Notes under the pieces: model-generated | Databases searched by the model: none | Told to the model about the DNA's origin: nothing | What the model saw: the letters and a program-made list of their open reading frames with translations, nothing else | Source of the DNA: Rhynchonema sp. JSB1_4 | Taxonomy: Eukaryota > Nematoda > Chromadorea > Monhysterida > Xyalidae | Reading direction: 5' to 3' | Assembly (NCBI GenBank): GCA_030248065.1 | Contig: JASAMV010002389.1 | Location: 44,107 to 108,106 of the forward strand | DNA: 64,000 nt | Position numbers and translations under genes: made by a program | Shown here: positions 61,538 through 64,000 of the stretch, in pieces | Numbering within the stretch: the first letter of the stretch is position 1 | How the letters are laid out: every line of letters starts with the position of its first letter

Positions 61538-61982
61538 ATGTTGGCAGTACTCTGCTTGGTGATCATCGGAGCATTGATTGCTCAAACTGTGCGCTCCAAT
61601 CCACTTGTCGAACGACGATCAGGTAATATAGCAAAAAAATTGTTTAAAATTTGACTTATTTGGGTTGCTACATTCGTCATCTTGGTAAAGTCGCTATAGA
61701 CACACAGCAAAACCATTTTCATGCGAAAGTCGAAATTAGCTCGAAATATATTCTCAATTCACAAAAAAAACGTTTCGTGACCAACAGGGGGCCGATCAAA
61801 AGTATCGAACTTTTGTTTTGTTTGCAGCGCGCGTCAAGACGGACCAAGAAATTGAAGAGTACTTTATGGCGCTTCTGGCACGAATCCTCAAACACTGCAA
61901 TCAGATCAGAAGGCTGATGCCACCTGACCATCTGTATCGATTGATATGCGAGAGACGCATCAACAGTCCTGGCAGGGGTTAG
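61538..61982 (+). CDS. Small secreted peptide precursor, 2 exons, family unknown
   Basis: Exons 61538-61622 and 61828-61982 join in phase (gtaata donor, tttgcag acceptor) to 79 aa. The start has a good context (caccATG). Residues 1-20 form a clear signal peptide: MLAVLCLVIIGALIAQTVRS. The mature part begins near NPLVERR, continues through an amphipathic stretch with EIEEYFMALLARILKHC, and holds two Cys, one in ILKHC and one in LICERR, that could form a single disulphide. The chain ends in PGRG. Dibasic or Arg-pair sites (RR at three places) would allow prohormone processing. Size and layout suggest a neuropeptide, hormone or short secreted effector. I do not recognise a family and assign no function. 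Upstream lies aatataaac, and no poly(A) signal was obvious downstream. Confidence 0.6.
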
Positions 61983-62668
61983 AACCATTGTTTGGAGATT
62001 ACAAAAACCAAAAGGCTGTTTTACATATACATCTTGGAAATTGTGATCAGAAAATGTCTAATAATGTTACATTCATACACGTTTTATTTGAATGCTGAAT
62101 TTCCGCAGACGCGTGCTGATGGGAGGAAGTAAAAGATTGAACATAAATACAGATTTTCCAGACTGTCAGGGTTGAAAAAAAATTTTTATTTGAGCACTTT
62201 TTTTGAAAAATTTTTTTTAATTAGAAAAAGTAGCGCAAACGTCCTTTCAGGTGAAATGGAGGCGCTACACAAAAATTTTTGAAAACTCAAAATTTTTCGT
62301 CACGTGACCCCTCACGTGGAGATCATCAACGTACGTACGAAGGCGATTCGGTTATTCTAGCAGGATCTGAACGTGACGTGGACTGTACACGACTATTTTA
62401 TCTATCAGTGTTTGTCGGTAGTATAAATATCACGCGGACGTGGGGGCGACTAACTGCGTAGATTGTCGCAGGATACTAAATTTCACGTGCCAAACATAGA
62501 TGATAATGATTCACCGACAATAGGAAGCGATTATCGTTTGGTAAAGTTCTGATCATAGGAGCGATGTGCCGGAGAATGACAAATATGCTCCTCCAAAAAG
62601 CCGCCACTGGAAACAAATTAGTTGTTCTGAATAAGCGCGCCGCATCTGCAGACATTTTTATTCATGTC
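61983..62668. other. Gap with a truncated family-E fragment
   Basis: cagggttgaaaaa at 62167 begins a partial E-family copy resembling 57617-58312 for about 130 bases; no right end is present. The remainder shows nothing recognisable. Confidence 0.5.
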
Positions 62669-64000
62669 TCACATGCTTATACAAAGTGCGGGCATATTTG
62701 GGAAGTTGATTGAAACCTCATATTCGATGTGAATCCTAAGCTGAGCCCCAGGGGGCGTACTCGGCGTTCTCCGGTACCTGAATTCTCCAAATAGAGCCCC
62801 TGTGAATGATGCTCTCAAGACATTGAATGAAATCAAAAGTTTCTGTTCATGATCCTGCGCCAGTATATAAGTGGTGCGGGTTCCGTGCTGTTCGGTGTTC
62901 AAAGAACCACCACGCATAACAGCTGTTACTATCCTTCCGTCGGGTCTAGACGACAGAACAAGTTCCACCGGAATAGACATTATCGACGGGCGTTTCACAT
63001 CCCCTTCGAAATGACCCAATCGGAGATTGTAGTCAGCCATCCTCAACTCTCCCTCCGGTTCGAAGTATACACACTTCACGATCGGTTCGTACAGTACGTC
63101 GTACTCACGTTTCTGTTTAGTTTGGTTGGGACCTCCAGTAGCACTTTCAGGCGTGCCACAGCCTGTTTCACCCTGTTGGCTGCTCATACATTCTTCAACT
63201 GAGGCACCATGCCACAGGGATTGCGTCTTTCCGACTGGCACTATACGCATCGACACACTGACGGTGTGCGACTGCATTGGGCAGTCCAGTTCGGGTAGGT
63301 CGGAGTACCGTGTGCGTTCCCTGAGCGCATTCTCAAGCACATTCGGCATGGACAACATCGGGTCCTCATTCCGACACATATCGTTGTATAATCCACAAGT
63401 CACGGGTTCGGAACCCTCTTGCAGTGGCATGCCCGGACTGTGGCGGTCTCCATATGGTAGCACTCGTATCGGCACTCGGTTATCGAGTATCTCGCCCCAC
63501 AGGTCAAACAATTGATGCGTCTTGGCGGATCTCGGATCCCGTGCGCTCTCGATCTCACACAATCCGCGAACCTCGGCGAGACACCGGCCATCAAACTCGC
63601 ACCAAGGTTCATACGTCAGCGATATCACGTTCAAATACTCCGAAATCCTGGATGCAAGCAATCGATCATGGGGTAGCTCCTCTGCATACAACCATTTCAA
63701 CAGATGGTCACTGTATCTGTGCGTGGTAAACACGATATCGACCACTTCTTCATGCAACTGCCAAGGTTCAGCGAACTTGGGTGCATTCAACCATTCCTCT
63801 TGCCACGATACCTCACGTATCTGGTCTTCATCGAGCTCCTCCTGCGAGTACAGGTCGATCACGTTCTCCCGGGTCGACTCTGACTCAGACTGATATCTCT
63901 CACGAACCCGCGTACGTCCGGTTCCCGTATCCGAACTCACGTAACGGATCTGTCGCGCCAGTTGCGCTCGTCCGATTTCCTGCCCTTTCGACACTCGTCC
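62669..64000 (-). CDS. Long intronless ORF of unknown family, 5' end outside window
   Basis: Open from the window edge to the stop at 62669, at least 443 codons; there is no ATG near the edge (the first candidate codon at 63994 is GTG), so the true start lies beyond 64000. The first 60 visible residues are Arg/Ser/Glu-rich and probably disordered. The middle contains WLNAPKFAEPW, HLLKWLYAEELPHDRLL and LTYEPWCEFDGRC. The last 150 residues alternate hydrophobic and polar (for example IPVELVLSSRPDGRIVTAV), as in a beta-rich domain. No catalytic motif, signal peptide or membrane helix is visible. An uninterrupted 1.3-kb frame is out of keeping with the intron-dense genes here, so a retrogene, a mobile-element gene or an integrated viral gene are possibilities, as is a large final exon. 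Confidence 0.65.
   Translation of the reverse strand, partial: GRVSKGQEIGRAQLARQIRYVSSDTGTGRTRVRERYQSESESTRENVIDLYSQEELDEDQIREVSWQEEWLNAPKFAEPWQLHEEVVDIVFTTHRYSDHLLKWLYAEELPHDRLLASRISEYLNVISLTYEPWCEFDGRCLAEVRGLCEIESARDPRSAKTHQLFDLWGEILDNRVPIRVLPYGDRHSPGMPLQEGSEPVTCGLYNDMCRNEDPMLSMPNVLENALRERTRYSDLPELDCPMQSHTVSVSMRIVPVGKTQSLWHGASVEECMSSQQGETGCGTPESATGGPNQTKQKREYDVLYEPIVKCVYFEPEGELRMADYNLRLGHFEGDVKRPSIMSIPVELVLSSRPDGRIVTAVMRGGSLNTEQHGTRTTYILAQDHEQKLLISFNVLRASFTGALFGEFRYRRTPSTPPGAQLRIHIEYEVSINFPNMPALCISM

Noticed and set aside
62669..63994. Treating 63994 as the start codon of the long minus-strand ORF
   Set aside because: The codon is GTG and the frame remains open to the window edge, so the start is outside.

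Overview
The window looks like genomic DNA from an intron-rich invertebrate animal. The introns are spliceosomal (GT...AG, often with a TTTCAG acceptor), CG dinucleotides are common, and there are CA/GT microsatellites and many small inverted-repeat transposons. All recognisable genes are animal housekeeping, transport or cilium genes. I see no bacterial operons, CRISPR, rRNA or tRNA. The exact lineage cannot be fixed from the sequence; the dynein-2 subunit shows only that the animal builds cilia by intraflagellar transport.

Gene layout, left to right. (1) 810-7063 (+): a complete 13-exon LAT-type amino-acid transporter (SLC7 light chain, 496 aa). (2) 9963-18087 (-): a complete 8-exon dynein-2 intermediate chain DYNC2I2/WDR34 (521 aa). 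(3) 18.1-24.7 kb: GC-rich DNA without a gene I can name, with weak coding signals at 19.0-20.4 kb. (4) 24729-37375 (+): a 13- or 14-exon K+-dependent Na+/Ca2+ exchanger (SLC24/NCKX). (5) 39878-42189 (-): a 5-exon mitochondrial elongation factor Ts (TSFM), convergent with SLC24. (6) 42742-43764 (-): the two ends of an RNF146-like RING-WWE ubiquitin ligase whose middle is not visible. (7) 44131-45843 (-): ribosomal protein uS10/RPS20, whose start-codon exon I could not place. (8) 45995-53131: a seven-kilobase nest of transposons inserted into transposons. (9) 53.1-61.5 kb: more transposon copies, a 280-bp CA microsatellite and two or three possible exons. (10) 61538-61982 (+): a two-exon gene for a small secreted peptide that I do not recognise. 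(11) 62669-64000 (-): the 3' part of an intronless ORF of at least 443 codons of unknown family, cut by the window edge.

For the five recognised multi-exon genes the exon phases were checked at every junction. SLC7, DYNC2I2, TSFM and SLC24 each give one uninterrupted frame from start to stop.

The most striking content is the mobile DNA. About twenty-five non-autonomous elements can be delimited. Many have intact target-site duplications: 8 bp for several hAT-like families, 3 bp for a palindromic family, and TA for two pogo/mariner-like families. Several are nested three or four deep, and one insertion has its empty counterpart about 3 kb away in the same window. No transposase gene is visible. 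Several families with different ends carry the same short CG-rich internal hairpin.
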